Counted from the first letter of the stretch, positions 24,973 to 34,304 are shown. The stretch is DNA of 41,387 nucleotides from Kalymmatonema hyalinum WJT4-NPBG1 (GCA_019359075.1 JAHHIB010000080.1:1-41387), one strand, 5' to 3'. Numbers and translations: made by a program. Notes: generated from the letters alone by a model not told the origin.

Positions 24973-25713
24973 AATTTTGCCTCCTTGTACTACTGAAGAG
25001 AGCCTTTGCTGGCATTTAAAAACCATCTAGTATGATGATTTTTCTCTTCTAATAAAACAATAGATCAAATCCTTCGCCCAACAAAATGTATTCAAAGTTA
25101 CATTATTTATCCTGCTTATCAAAACTCTGGCAAAATACTATAGTTAATAGTAGTTTCCAATTAGACAAAAAGCGAATTTTTACTTTTTACTTAAACATGT
25201 ATATGGTGGAATTACATTAAACTAATAAAAATTAATAAAAATGTAGTCTCTTTACATTTAAAACTAGGTAGTATGTATAACATTAATTCTCAATTTGCTG
25301 CTGGTAAAACTTTAGTACTACGAAAATACAGTAGGAAACGTTTTTTACGACTCTACTCGATATAAAATTCATTGAAAACTGTTACTTTGCAGTACTTACA
25401 AAGAGCATTTGTTGTTTAACAGGAATCAGAAGAATTAATGAGAAGGTAAATTTCCAAAAAATATAGTAAAATATCAAAATTTGCTCATTTTTTAAAAAAT
25501 TTACCTAATTCCCGTCAGGTTGTCTACGTAACTGTCTTATTTGCTATTGCATCTTCACCGCCAGAGCGAGATGACTTTTCACGTCATGTGGAAAAGACAA
25601 GCATGACCTAACCCCCCAGCCCTCTTGAGGTCCGGGGGAGAAATTTAAAGCCTTTCTGCTTGCAGGAGAGAGGAATGGAAGCGAGGTTTTCCAGATAAGA
25701 GTGAAAAGTCAGC
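24973..25713. promoter_or_regulatory. AT-rich upstream region of the lanthipeptide operon
   Basis: This 741-nt region must hold the lanA promoter and it also follows the TrkA gene. It is mostly AT-rich with no supported gene. An open frame of 30 codons at 25273 has only a weak ribosome-binding site. The last 150 nt contain degenerate 'CCCCCAGCCCTCTTGAGG'-like repeat sequence. No hairpin with a T-run stands out, and I could not identify a regulator site. Confidence 0.45.
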
Positions 25714-27441
25714 CTAACTCGCCATCACCTGCGGCGGCGCACTACGCCACAACTGATATAACCGTGTCGCAGGCATAGTCAAATACAACACATCCCCAGC
25801 ACTCAGGCTCGTTTCCAGTAAATCCCAGCCGTGGATGGTTTTGCTGTTGGTTTCTAAGTACAAAGGCACAAAATCAGCGGACATGGCGACATCTTTCACT
25901 GGCTGATCGCAAAAAGGATGTGAGGCTGTAATCAAGGTTGCAAAAGCTACCCAAAGACTATCTGCTGTGATACCGTTACCGAGTACTTCTCCACCAAGTG
26001 CAGCAGCGGCAAAGGCTGGGGCTGCGAGTTCAGCAGGACTCAGAACCGCCTCGAAGTCAAACACCTGTTGGGCCATACGAGCAAAATCCGGCTCTGCGTA
26101 ATGGACTATCACTGGCACTTTCGGTGTCATGCATTTTGCCTTGAGGGCAATCTCTAAGTTAGTCGCGTCGTTCCCTGTGACGGCAAGCACTGCTGCGGCA
26201 GATTCTAAATTGGCAACTTTGAGTGTGGCTGAAAAGCTAGCATCAGCATAAACGACGGGAATACCGACTCCACGGGCAGTGTTGACATATTTGTTATTGG
26301 AGTCACGCTCAATCACTACCACTTCATGCCCGCTAGCATAGAGTTGCTGGACAATTTTTATACCAATGCCACTCAAGCCACAGACGATGTAGTGATGGCG
26401 GTGGGGAACTCGTGCTGCATCCCAAAATTGCTTGAAGCGACTGCCCAAAACAAAATCATTGAGCAATGCGTACAATAGACCAATCACGGCAGCCCCAACT
26501 AGCATCATGAGAACGGTAAATAATTTAATGCTGGCAGGAGCGTTTTCTACGACTTTGTCATTACCACCTGCTCCTGTAATCATGCCTACTGCAAAATATA
26601 AGGCATCAACAATAGAAATATTCGTATTCGTAGAAGTGTAGGTGAGTGTGGCAATCACAATAATGACAAACAGCACAATAGACATTGCCACCACTGATTC
26701 CGCGTGTTTCTTAAACTGCCGCAAATTGGTCAGCACTTTCAACAATTTTGCAATCAGCGATTTGCGGGGGGAACGGACACGGGGTTGAGTACCAACGATC
26801 ACGCGATCGCCCACCTTGAGTTCTTGTCCAGACAACACCGCAGCTACCAAATCGATCTCACCCTTAAGTGGCATATAGTAAATTAGCATCCGCGAACGGT
26901 CATTCCACAAATCAACCAGCTTGCGCCCTAGCCACGGATGATTTTCATCTATATATTCTTCGTGGATCGGCCAAGTTTGTTTGAAAAGCTTGATTTGTCC
27001 AATTGCTTGGTTTCCTAAAGCCGCAAACGTGAAGACGGGTGCTGCCAAACCGGCAACACTCATACTCAAGTGGTTGGGCACAGTTTGATCGAGGCGATCG
27101 CCCAAATTTGTATTAAAAAAGCGGTTGATAATCCGAATTCGCGGATTCAACACCCGCGCTTGCATCATAATTGACAAATTCAGTTCATCGTCAGGTCCAG
27201 CAATCACCAAAGTGTGCGCCTGCTGAATTCCCGCTGCTGTTAAGGTACTAGCTGCGTGCAGTACGCCGACAATCACATCTCCTGCTGATTCCCCTGGGAT
27301 GGGTTTATGATGAATGCCGACGACTAACGCCCCCTGTTGTCGCAACAAACGAAAGATTTTATATCCGGTGCGACTTAAGCCACAGACAATGATTCGAGGT
27401 TTCATGTAATCGCAGCATGACTTACAAAGGAAAAGCTGCAT
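25714..27441 (-). CDS. TrkA-domain / K+ channel-type membrane protein
   Basis: The 575-residue protein has a TrkA-N (RCK, Rossmann) domain (about 15-150), a two-helix ion-channel module (about 250-335), and a second TrkA-N domain (about 345-480). The Rossmann motifs are 'IIVCGLSRTGYKIF' and 'YIVCGLSGIGIKIV'. Between the channel helices the loop reads 'VGMITGAGGND' (near residues 285-295) in place of the usual K+ filter TVGYGD, so selectivity may differ. It would regulate cation flux by nucleotide binding. The first ATG (27441) has AGGAGG 12 nt upstream; an internal ATG at 27405 gives the family N-terminus 'MKPRIIVCG' but no ribosome-binding site. It stands apart from the lanthipeptide operon. 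Confidence 0.82.
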   Translation of the reverse strand: MQLFLCKSCCDYMKPRIIVCGLSRTGYKIFRLLRQQGALVVGIHHKPIPGESAGDVIVGVLHAASTLTAAGIQQAHTLVIAGPDDELNLSIMMQARVLNPRIRIINRFFNTNLGDRLDQTVPNHLSMSVAGLAAPVFTFAALGNQAIGQIKLFKQTWPIHEEYIDENHPWLGRKLVDLWNDRSRMLIYYMPLKGEIDLVAAVLSGQELKVGDRVIVGTQPRVRSPRKSLIAKLLKVLTNLRQFKKHAESVVAMSIVLFVIIVIATLTYTSTNTNISIVDALYFAVGMITGAGGNDKVVENAPASIKLFTVLMMLVGAAVIGLLYALLNDFVLGSRFKQFWDAARVPHRHHYIVCGLSGIGIKIVQQLYASGHEVVVIERDSNNKYVNTARGVGIPVVYADASFSATLKVANLESAAAVLAVTGNDATNLEIALKAKCMTPKVPVIVHYAEPDFARMAQQVFDFEAVLSPAELAAPAFAAAALGGEVLGNGITADSLWVAFATLITASHPFCDQPVKDVAMSADFVPLYLETNSKTIHGWDLLETSLSAGDVLYLTMPATRLYQLWRSAPPQVMAS

Positions 27442-27572
27442 TATTAGACATTTCCTCCTATTCTTGCTTACTTATCTCTAGCAAAACTGTAGCTGACAAC
27501 ACGATAATACCAAATGGCTGGCTAGTTGTAGAGTAAGTTACTTCTAGCACTCGAACTGAGAGCAACGAAATT

Positions 27573-28223
27573 TTATAGGCTAGCTTTCGCTTGTGCTTTA
27601 TCTGTTAATCTTTTGACCATTTGTGCATAAAGCAAAACTTGTTTTGGAGACCAAAAAAGCAATCTTCCTAAATTTAATGCAGCTGTCGTTAAGCTTAATG
27701 CTTCAAAATCTTTTTCATATTCTGCAACTGTTTTCAAATCTCCAAAAAAATTATTGACTGTTGTTTGAGCAGCCGCAACATAAGTTTTCCATCCTTCATT
27801 TATAGCTTCTGCAACGACTGAAGAACAGTTTCTTTTTATCAAATGGTAGGAAAGTTGCTGAGTTTGAAATTCTCTCCAAAATCTTTTGATAGGCTCTTGA
27901 GGAAGGTTGAATAACTCAACTATACAGTCTGCCTCTCTTTTAGAGCCATTTTTACCTAAAATCAAACAATCTTGTTCGTAACTATCACTTTTTATCTGAT
28001 TTAAATGCTGAAATAACAACTGATTAATGTTATTATTTTTATAATTGATTATATTTGTACAAGTAATATTTTTACAAGTATCAGTTGATGAGCGGTTTAA
28101 AACTTCTTTGTTAGGCCAAAAGCTTATATAAGTATCTTCGCCTACCTGCATTGAAGCGTGTCCTAAGAAATCCTTGGGAAGCCAAATGTAGACAGTGATA
28201 ATATCTCTCATGGAGTCACTCAT
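27573..28223 (-). CDS. Permuted papain-like (NlpC/P60-superfamily) protein candidate
   Basis: The protein, about 216 residues from the ATG at 28223, has a possible circularly permuted papain-like fold. The His motif 'LGHASMQVGEDTYISFWP' comes near the N-terminus, before the Cys motif 'KRNCSSVVAEAINEG' in the middle, the order seen in permuted NlpC/P60 enzymes. A Lys/Asp-rich linker lies between them. The C-terminus contains 'RLLFWSPKQVLLYAQMVKRL', possibly amphipathic. A TTG at 28241 would add six residues. The catalytic assignment is by pattern only. It could be a thiol hydrolase, transferase or toxin. The neighbours (K+ channel and LtrA) give no functional hint. Confidence 0.5.
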   Translation of the reverse strand: MSDSMRDIITVYIWLPKDFLGHASMQVGEDTYISFWPNKEVLNRSSTDTCKNITCTNIINYKNNNINQLLFQHLNQIKSDSYEQDCLILGKNGSKREADCIVELFNLPQEPIKRFWREFQTQQLSYHLIKRNCSSVVAEAINEGWKTYVAAAQTTVNNFFGDLKTVAEYEKDFEALSLTTAALNLGRLLFWSPKQVLLYAQMVKRLTDKAQAKASL

Positions 28224-28347
28224 ACTTAATTGCGATTCCAACGCCGCTCATCTTTGGGTATTACTACCCATTTTAAGCAAACAAGCCGCACCGCTGCCGA
28301 AATAGGGGCGCTTGCGCTGCGACTCATTTTCATTGCTAGACTTGAAA

Positions 28348-29529
28348 CTAAATTTCTGGGTCAACTAAGCGGGTTGTAGGACGACTTTGAGACACATCTT
28401 GTACAACTTGTACAGCTGAGACTACGGCGACAAGCCCAATGACCGCAACAGGTAATAAACCTTTACCAAAAATGGCGATCGCCAGCAAAACAACCGCTGC
28501 CCCAACTCTATACTTGGTACGGATTTTACAGTAGAGGATGACCCCCAAACGGTGGAGAATAGCTAAAGCGAGGTAGCACAAAGCAACAGAGCCACAAAGC
28601 AGCCAACGAACGGCATCGGGTAGTGCTAGCATTGGCTTGCTCATCAATACAAGTTCCACAGCAACTCCACAAGCAGCAATGCCAATCACCAGGGGTAGAT
28701 GGGTGTAAAGCCATATATTCAGAATGACCGCTCTTCCCTCTGTCCGTGCCCTCTGAATAGGTGTACCACCAAGGTTATCAAAATAGACCCACCATAGGCT
28801 CAAAGCAATACCCAAACCGAACACAGCAGAAATCACAGTCAAAACATCCCATTTCTGCTCGGAAACTCCCTGAACCACAGCGACAATCGCTTCGCCTAAT
28901 ACAATAATTGTAAATAGCCCAAAACGCTCGGGTAAGTGGGAGGGGTGAGGAGGTAGTTCTAGCATCAACTTGCGTGCCGACAGCGGTGTGGCGAAGTCAA
29001 TGATCAGTCCCAATGCCCAGAATACAAACCGCCAAGGACTCGGTAGAAATGCTGATATAGTCCAAAGGATAGCAGCAATTGCAAAACCTCGGGCGTAACA
29101 AGTTGTCAGGGGACGTGCTTTGGGGATGTGCTGTCCTGCGCGGACGTATTCAACCACAAGCACAACACGACCGAGAACATAGGAAAGGGCAAAGCCAGTG
29201 GAACTTTCGCCCAAGCCGTGATGGACATTAACAGCTAGTGCAGCAATGGCAAGCATTTGTAAAGCAATCAGGAGCCGATGTGCTACGTCGTCGCTATCGA
29301 AGCGGTTGGCGTAGAATGTGGTGCCAATCCAAGACCACCAAACGGGTATAAAAAGAGCCACAAAGCCCAACACTCCTGATAGGGAAACATGATCGTGAAG
29401 ATAGTGGGCGAGTTGAGAGACTGCAACGACAAACACCAAATCATAAAAAAGTTCCAGCCAAGTGGCGCGTCGTTCTTCTTCGCTGTCTTCATTGATGCGT
29501 AATCGTGGTGGTTCTATAAAACTTGCCAT
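28348..29529 (-). CDS. Low temperature requirement A (LtrA) family membrane protein
   Basis: The 393-residue integral membrane protein has the LtrA hallmark near the N-terminus, 'RRATWLELFYDLVFVVAV', and about nine to ten membrane helices ('GFVALFIPVWWSWIGTTFYANRFDSDD', 'FGLFTIIVLGEAIVAVV', and others). LtrA was named from a Listeria cold-growth phenotype; the biochemical function is not settled. The ATG at 29529 gives a family-like N-terminus; a TTG at 29547 would add six residues. A 59-nt gap separates it from the cNMP-binding fusion protein upstream, so the two may be co-transcribed. Confidence 0.88.
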   Translation of the reverse strand: MASFIEPPRLRINEDSEEERRATWLELFYDLVFVVAVSQLAHYLHDHVSLSGVLGFVALFIPVWWSWIGTTFYANRFDSDDVAHRLLIALQMLAIAALAVNVHHGLGESSTGFALSYVLGRVVLVVEYVRAGQHIPKARPLTTCYARGFAIAAILWTISAFLPSPWRFVFWALGLIIDFATPLSARKLMLELPPHPSHLPERFGLFTIIVLGEAIVAVVQGVSEQKWDVLTVISAVFGLGIALSLWWVYFDNLGGTPIQRARTEGRAVILNIWLYTHLPLVIGIAACGVAVELVLMSKPMLALPDAVRWLLCGSVALCYLALAILHRLGVILYCKIRTKYRVGAAVVLLAIAIFGKGLLPVAVIGLVAVVSAVQVVQDVSQSRPTTRLVDPEI

Positions 29530-29588
29530 AAACAATTCAAAATTCAAAATGGTGTAAACAATAGCGCTTCAGCGCTTACTACGAACCA

Positions 29589-32147
29589 TTAACGAGACAC
29601 AATAATTGCCCACAGACTAGCTCCTAGCCCTATAGCTGCTAGGTGTTGCCAAAAAAGCGATCGCATGGGCTGACGAGCAATTTTTTGTGTTAACACCACC
29701 GTTAACAGCACTGAAAAAATCAGGGTGGCACCCTGCAAAAAGGCTATCACCGCTGGATGAGCCAGCAATATAGGTAATTGCTCACCATTCAAACCAAAGG
29801 TTGCAAAAGTCACGGGGAGAATACGCCCTCCTTCACCCAAGCCCAAACGCAGATAATGAGCTAAGTTTCCTCCTAGTACGAGTGGTAAGTAGCCATAGGC
29901 AAGCTCTACAAATCGTCGTGGCTTAGGATTTTGCTGAGTAGATTTTAAACCTTTGTGACTTATATATAGTATTTGCATCACGCCATATGCCAAAAAAGTG
30001 ATAACGACTGGGATAATCAGAGCCAGCAACGATAATCCTAAATGGGGCAAAAACTGAGTTAAATCCAGATGTAGCCCTACCAAAGATTGCAATTCGCTCA
30101 AGCGATGAAGGTATACTCCCCCCAATAGTAAAAACAACAGTGCCACTTCGTAGCTATGCGGTACATGAGTTGTCCACAGTTCCATTCCAGGGGGACGTAA
30201 ATTGAACTCAACCGAACGATGCGGACAAGCCTTAAGACAAGTCATGCACAGCACGCAATCTCTGTTATCTTGCAACTGGGCTGGGTGAGAATACAACGGA
30301 CACCCATCAGTTTCCATCCCCTCGCCCTTTTGTGGTCCACCCTTGTAGCATTGATATGTGGTGCAAGTGGCAGAACAAATACCTTGTTGTGCCCGTAGTT
30401 CGGTCATCGAGAGTTTGGCAAATAAACCATTCATTCCACCGATCGGGCAAAGATACCGACACCAAAAGCGCCGCTCAAAAATGGCAGAGAAAATCATTGC
30501 CCCAGCAGTAATTAAAAGCAGCAAACAAGCAGAAAGGTATGCCGTATTTTCTAAATTCCAGAGTTCTTCCCATAAGAAAATCAGGGTAAACAACCCAAAG
30601 AGAAACCATCCGCCCCATTTTTCCGCTTGTTGCCTCGGCCAGCGTTTGAGTTGTCGAGGGAACAGCCACAGGGATAGCTTTTGCGTGACTTCCCCATAAA
30701 TCATAAAGGGACAGATAGAGCACCAGATGCGACCTAAAAAGGGAAATGCCAGCAGGGAGAAGGGCCACCACCAAGCCCAAAATAAATTTAAAGCGAAATT
30801 GCGATCGCGCGTTTGCGGACCAAGAAACAGCACCCCTACAATCAGGGCAAACGCTGTTAAAGTAAAACCATAGTTGATGCGATCAGGCCACCAAGGGCTA
30901 CGAAGAAACTTTCGCAACCCAGGATAAACATTTAAAAGATTTACCCGAAATTGCTTTTTCTTGGTGTCGGCTGACCAAAAAATTTCTTCTGTGAGTTCTT
31001 TTGCATCCCCAGCTTGGACTACCGCCCTTTCTACCAGACTTTGCAACTCCTTCAAGTTGCCGGGAAAATCATAGGACTGCAAGCGGCGCAAAGCTTCCGG
31101 TGTGACTTTCGGTCGCGCAATACCTCTCGACCGAGTGTAGAGACTGATGTAAAATTCCACCTGCGCTTTGATATCAGCTTTCCGCACCCGCAACGGTGGC
31201 ACTTTGATAACATGACCGACAGCACGCTCAATTCTTTGCTGAGTTTTTTCTGCAACTATCAAGATACGAGCATTACTCATGCGGGGTTCAGCAGTTGATT
31301 CTCCTGAACGAGTGACAGGAGTGTATTGACCTGTTTTTACCAAATTAGCCAATGCTGGCAACAACTCTGGAGGTGTTTCTTGGATATTGTTGAGTACTAA
31401 AGTGCCTTCCCCCAACCATTCCAGTAGTCCTGCTTTGCCCCCAAAGCGACCAAACAAATCTGCACCACTTGTTTGGAGAATACCGCAGTTCACTTTGATA
31501 ATCGATTCTCGTCGGTAAGGAGAACCAAAGTGGATGAGAGCTGCTATGTTGTCTTTTTCTAACCCAGGTTCCCCGAAAATCAACACTGACTTGCGGTTGC
31601 TAGCAGCTTCTCGAATTTCCTCTCGCAAACGCACTGCATAGCGACTGGTCCCTACAATTCCACGTTGCGCCTTGGTCACTAAATATGGTCGCAACGCTGT
31701 GGAACGTTCCTGTTCGTAGGTAAAAGCAGATGTGAGTTGAGCCAATTCTTGTGCCATCTGGCGAGAAACAGCTTGAGAAATTTCGGGGTATTGGGTGACT
31801 AATTCCCGAAATTTAGCTGCAGGCACAACCCACAAGTGGCATTCTGTGACTGTCGTAATTGTACGCTGAGCCACTTCATCCAAAAGGAGTTCTTGCAGGT
31901 GAATGACTGCTCCGGCGAGGAAACCAATAGCTAAGCTTGGGTTGGTTTTATTACTGCTCTCGCTTTCCAGCTTACCTTCAAGGAGAATATACAGCGCTTC
32001 TGGAGGAGTCCCTTCCGTAACTAGACGGTGGTTGGCGCTCAAAACTTGTTCTTCAATAACTTGAGCTAGCGCGCTCAAGGGTTCAGGTGAGAGAATTCCT
32101 AAAGCCGTGCGTTCTTGTAGCCAGATCACTATTTCTTGTGATGTCAT
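29589..32147 (-). CDS. cNMP-binding / sigma-54-type AAA+ (inactive) / polyferredoxin membrane fusion protein
   Basis: The 852-residue protein joins four parts: a cyclic-nucleotide-binding domain (about 15-140), a sigma-54 activator-like AAA+ domain (about 160-390), a membrane section (five to six helices from 427) and Cys-rich ferredoxin motifs (C476/C479, C563/C567, then C631-x2-C634-x2-C637-x3-C641). The AAA+ domain looks dead: the P-loop is GEPGLEKD (192-199) rather than GETGTGKE and Walker B is 'GTLVLNN' rather than 'GTLFLDE'; the GAFTGA loop is also gone. Cyanobacteria have no sigma-54, so the domain is probably a signalling scaffold. The membrane half resembles NapH/FixG-type electron carriers. 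It may relay a small-molecule signal to an electron-transfer reaction. Confidence 0.8.
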   Translation of the reverse strand: MTSQEIVIWLQERTALGILSPEPLSALAQVIEEQVLSANHRLVTEGTPPEALYILLEGKLESESSNKTNPSLAIGFLAGAVIHLQELLLDEVAQRTITTVTECHLWVVPAAKFRELVTQYPEISQAVSRQMAQELAQLTSAFTYEQERSTALRPYLVTKAQRGIVGTSRYAVRLREEIREAASNRKSVLIFGEPGLEKDNIAALIHFGSPYRRESIIKVNCGILQTSGADLFGRFGGKAGLLEWLGEGTLVLNNIQETPPELLPALANLVKTGQYTPVTRSGESTAEPRMSNARILIVAEKTQQRIERAVGHVIKVPPLRVRKADIKAQVEFYISLYTRSRGIARPKVTPEALRRLQSYDFPGNLKELQSLVERAVVQAGDAKELTEEIFWSADTKKKQFRVNLLNVYPGLRKFLRSPWWPDRINYGFTLTAFALIVGVLFLGPQTRDRNFALNLFWAWWWPFSLLAFPFLGRIWCSICPFMIYGEVTQKLSLWLFPRQLKRWPRQQAEKWGGWFLFGLFTLIFLWEELWNLENTAYLSACLLLLITAGAMIFSAIFERRFWCRYLCPIGGMNGLFAKLSMTELRAQQGICSATCTTYQCYKGGPQKGEGMETDGCPLYSHPAQLQDNRDCVLCMTCLKACPHRSVEFNLRPPGMELWTTHVPHSYEVALLFLLLGGVYLHRLSELQSLVGLHLDLTQFLPHLGLSLLALIIPVVITFLAYGVMQILYISHKGLKSTQQNPKPRRFVELAYGYLPLVLGGNLAHYLRLGLGEGGRILPVTFATFGLNGEQLPILLAHPAVIAFLQGATLIFSVLLTVVLTQKIARQPMRSLFWQHLAAIGLGASLWAIIVSR

Positions 32148-32610
32148 GGTAGGTTCTCCCTCTCAGCACTGCTTTATAAAAGGAATTATCCCCGAAACTA
32201 AAATTAAAATACCTGCGCTCAGCTTTAATGTATTAATTTGTAGGGAGCAAGGGTCAACCCCTAAGCCCTGAGCCCTTCGGGCACGGCTTGAGGCCGAACG
32301 GGCACGCTGCGCGTTGGCGGAGCCTGCGCTTTGCGCTTACGGGGAATTCAAAATTCGCTCATTCAAAATTCACGCATTGAAGACCCCACGGATGAATCCG
32401 CTTGCTCGAATAATTAGCTTGTGCATTTTTTCCTGTCCATGACCGAAGTTGGGGGCTTGTATCCGTTCGGAGTTCGGCGAAGGCTCACTCGAGCCGCTGA
32501 GCTCACGGCGAAGCCTTTTCTTTTTCGGTCAGGATACTTGCCGAAACTGTGTAACAAGTTTTAACACGTGATTGACCACTATCGGCGATCGCTGATTTTA
32601 AAATTAGTAT
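32148..32610. other. Repeat-derived intergenic region
   Basis: This 463-nt stretch has GC-rich short palindromic sections typical of dispersed cyanobacterial repeats (around 32270-32340 and 32463-32515). It ends with a HIP1 site near 32585, just before the dioxygenase gene. I see no supported gene, RNA gene or terminator. Confidence 0.4.
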
Positions 32611-33414
32611 ATGACTATCAAACAGTATACCCAACAACAAATTGAATCATTCGCCCAAGCAGTACTGAAAGATGGTTACTGCGTGTTGCCCAATCACTTC
32701 TCCCCGGCAACACTCAATGCTTGGCGCGAAGCTTTCGCACCGTTACTTAAAGAGCACATTGAGCGCCAAGGCAAGCTTCAAAACCGAGGCTCAGCCCGTT
32801 ATTATGTCACGCTTCCGTTTACAACTCCCTTTGCCGATGCAAATATTTACGAAGATGAGGATATTTTGGCGATCGCGGAGCTACTGGTAGGCAAAGACAT
32901 GGTAATGTGCCAGTTGGCAACTGATACGCCATTGCTTGGTTCTGATTATCAAGACGTGCATCGAGATACTTTGCCACTGTTCCCCGAAACGGGTCAAGAA
33001 ACGCCACCATATCAACTAGCAATCAACTTTCCGCTGGTCGATATCACCCTAGAAAACGGTCCAATGGAGATTACACGCGGCACACATATGATGTCCAAGG
33101 AGGAAGGACTGCGCCGTATGGAGTCGGGTGAACTCAAGTTAGAACCAGTGACAATGCAAGCCGGTGACGTGATGATCCGCGATGTGCGGGGTTTGCATCG
33201 GGGTACGCCTAACCACACGTCAACACCACGTCCGATGGTAGTTATTGGCTATAGTCGCCGCTGGCTGTATCGTCCTGAAGTGTCTATTAATATACCACGG
33301 CAAGCCTTAGATACACTTTCCCCTCGCGCTCGTCACTTGTTGCGTTTTAATCCGATTGTCGATTCAGTTGAGGAGAAACCAGAAGTAGAGGTTTATCAGT
33401 CCTTCGCTTATTAA
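32611..33414 (+). CDS. Phytanoyl-CoA dioxygenase (PhyH) family oxygenase
   Basis: The 267-residue protein has the PhyH-type iron site: H117 and D119 ('DVHRDTLPLF'), H196 ('RGLHRGTPNHT') and R207 for the 2-oxoglutarate carboxylate. Also typical are 'GPMEITRGTHMMSKEE' and 'MQAGDVMIRDVR'. The N-terminus 'FAQAVLKDGYCVLPNHFSPATLNAWREAF' is the usual start of the fold. Family members hydroxylate small acids, amino acids and natural-product intermediates; the substrate cannot be read from the sequence. No ribosome-binding site is visible and it stands between repeat-rich stretches with no co-transcribed partner. It lies 7.6 kb from the lanthipeptide precursor on the opposite strand, so a link is unlikely. 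Confidence 0.87.
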   Translation: MTIKQYTQQQIESFAQAVLKDGYCVLPNHFSPATLNAWREAFAPLLKEHIERQGKLQNRGSARYYVTLPFTTPFADANIYEDEDILAIAELLVGKDMVMCQLATDTPLLGSDYQDVHRDTLPLFPETGQETPPYQLAINFPLVDITLENGPMEITRGTHMMSKEEGLRRMESGELKLEPVTMQAGDVMIRDVRGLHRGTPNHTSTPRPMVVIGYSRRWLYRPEVSINIPRQALDTLSPRARHLLRFNPIVDSVEEKPEVEVYQSFAY

Positions 33415-33858
33415 AACTGGTATACCGAACCGTTCTTCTCTCTTCGTTGCGATACACAAAGGAACCTCACCCCCCAACCCCCTCTCCCTCCGGGTTCGCC
33501 AGTCGCCTACGGCGGGAAACCCGCCTACAGCGCTGGACTCACCGCAAGCAGAGAGGGGGAGATGTTTTCCCCTCCTCGCGGTGAGTCCAGCGCAGCCAAG
33601 GAGTGTTTCCAACTGTCACGGCGACTGGCGTAAGCGCAAAGTCCCGCCTTTTCTGGCTCAGATCTTGCAGCATTCTCAATAAGAGCCTCTGGCTCTTATA
33701 TCTCGTTACCAGGTTGAACCTGGTAACGAGGGTTTGGAGGCTTCGCCTCCTGAGTGTTGCAACTCTTGCAAGATCTCAGCTGCGGAACGCACTCGCGTTC
33801 GGCGATCGCATCTTGTAATTTTGCGCTTACTTCGACACTCCATAGAAAATAAAATAAA
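33415..33858. repeat. Repeat-rich intergenic region with several palindromes
   Basis: The 444 nt hold three structures. A 16-bp inverted repeat, GCGCTGGACTCACCGC at 33530-33545 and its exact complement at 33578-33593, brackets a 32-nt spacer. An 'AAGAGCC-TCT-GGCTCTT' hairpin (about 33681-33697) precedes a 14-bp palindrome at 33702-33730, and 'GGAGGC-TTC-GCCTCC' follows at about 33736-33750. No gene is supported here. Confidence 0.75.
33702..33730. repeat. 14-bp palindrome of the CTC(A/G)TTACCAG family
   Basis: CTCGTTACCAGGTT and AACCTGGTAACGAG are exact reverse complements around a single G. The arm shares CTC-x-TTACCAG with the palindrome at 7208-7233, which shows a dispersed repeat family in this genome. 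Small hairpins lie on both sides. Confidence 0.8.
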
Positions 33859-34302
33859 TCAAATCCAACTTTCTACAGGAAATTCCCTAACTTGACGCAT
33901 TCTTTGAAAATCACTATCTGATGTAACCAGAATTAATGAATGGCGTAAAGCTGTAGCAGCAATCCACAGGTCATTTTCACCAATGCCAATTTCTTGTAAT
34001 TGAGTTGTTTTGCGTTTACTCTTTTCTTTTGCTGCAAATCTTTTAATAATTTCAGACTTGAAATCTCCGTAAATTTCTGCCGTCTCATCATCAATTGGAT
34101 AAATATCTATTCTGTTGAGGAATGCTCGAATTTTGATGAGATTTGCAGTTTTTTGTTGGGAGTTTTGTGCCATGAATCTGAGTTCACCTGCGACGATGGC
34201 ACTGCTGGCGAGTCTAACCTTACCTAGTTCCCGAAAGTGATTGACAACTTTTGGTTCACCTTCTATCAGAAAAGTGCAATGATTTGTGTCAAGCAAATAC
34301 AT
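33859..34302 (-). CDS. PIN-domain toxin (VapC family)
   Basis: The 147-residue PIN-domain nuclease keeps all acidic metal ligands: D5 ('YLLDTNHCT'), E40 ('VAGELRF'), D111 ('GENDLWIAATAL') and D129 or D131 ('VTSDSDF'). VapC toxins are Mg-dependent ribonucleases that often cut tRNA or rRNA. Its start lies 2 nt after the stop of the upstream antitoxin gene, which fits a coupled two-gene operon. The stop is followed by repeat sequence, and no terminator is visible. Its match to the family is secure, but its RNA target is not predictable. Confidence 0.9.
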   Translation of the reverse strand: MYLLDTNHCTFLIEGEPKVVNHFRELGKVRLASSAIVAGELRFMAQNSQQKTANLIKIRAFLNRIDIYPIDDETAEIYGDFKSEIIKRFAAKEKSKRKTTQLQEIGIGENDLWIAATALRHSLILVTSDSDFQRMRQVREFPVESWI

Positions 34303-34304
34303 TC

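Noticed and set aside
25273-25365. A 30-codon open frame (MYNINSQFAAGKTLVLRKYS...) in the AT-rich region upstream of the lanthipeptide precursor.
   Set aside because: The ribosome-binding site is weak, the residues show no domain or leader-like pattern, and AT-rich DNA gives such frames by chance.
33364-33612. An open frame antisense to the end of the dioxygenase gene and into the repeat region.
   Set aside because: It is mainly translated repeat DNA and has no protein-like composition.
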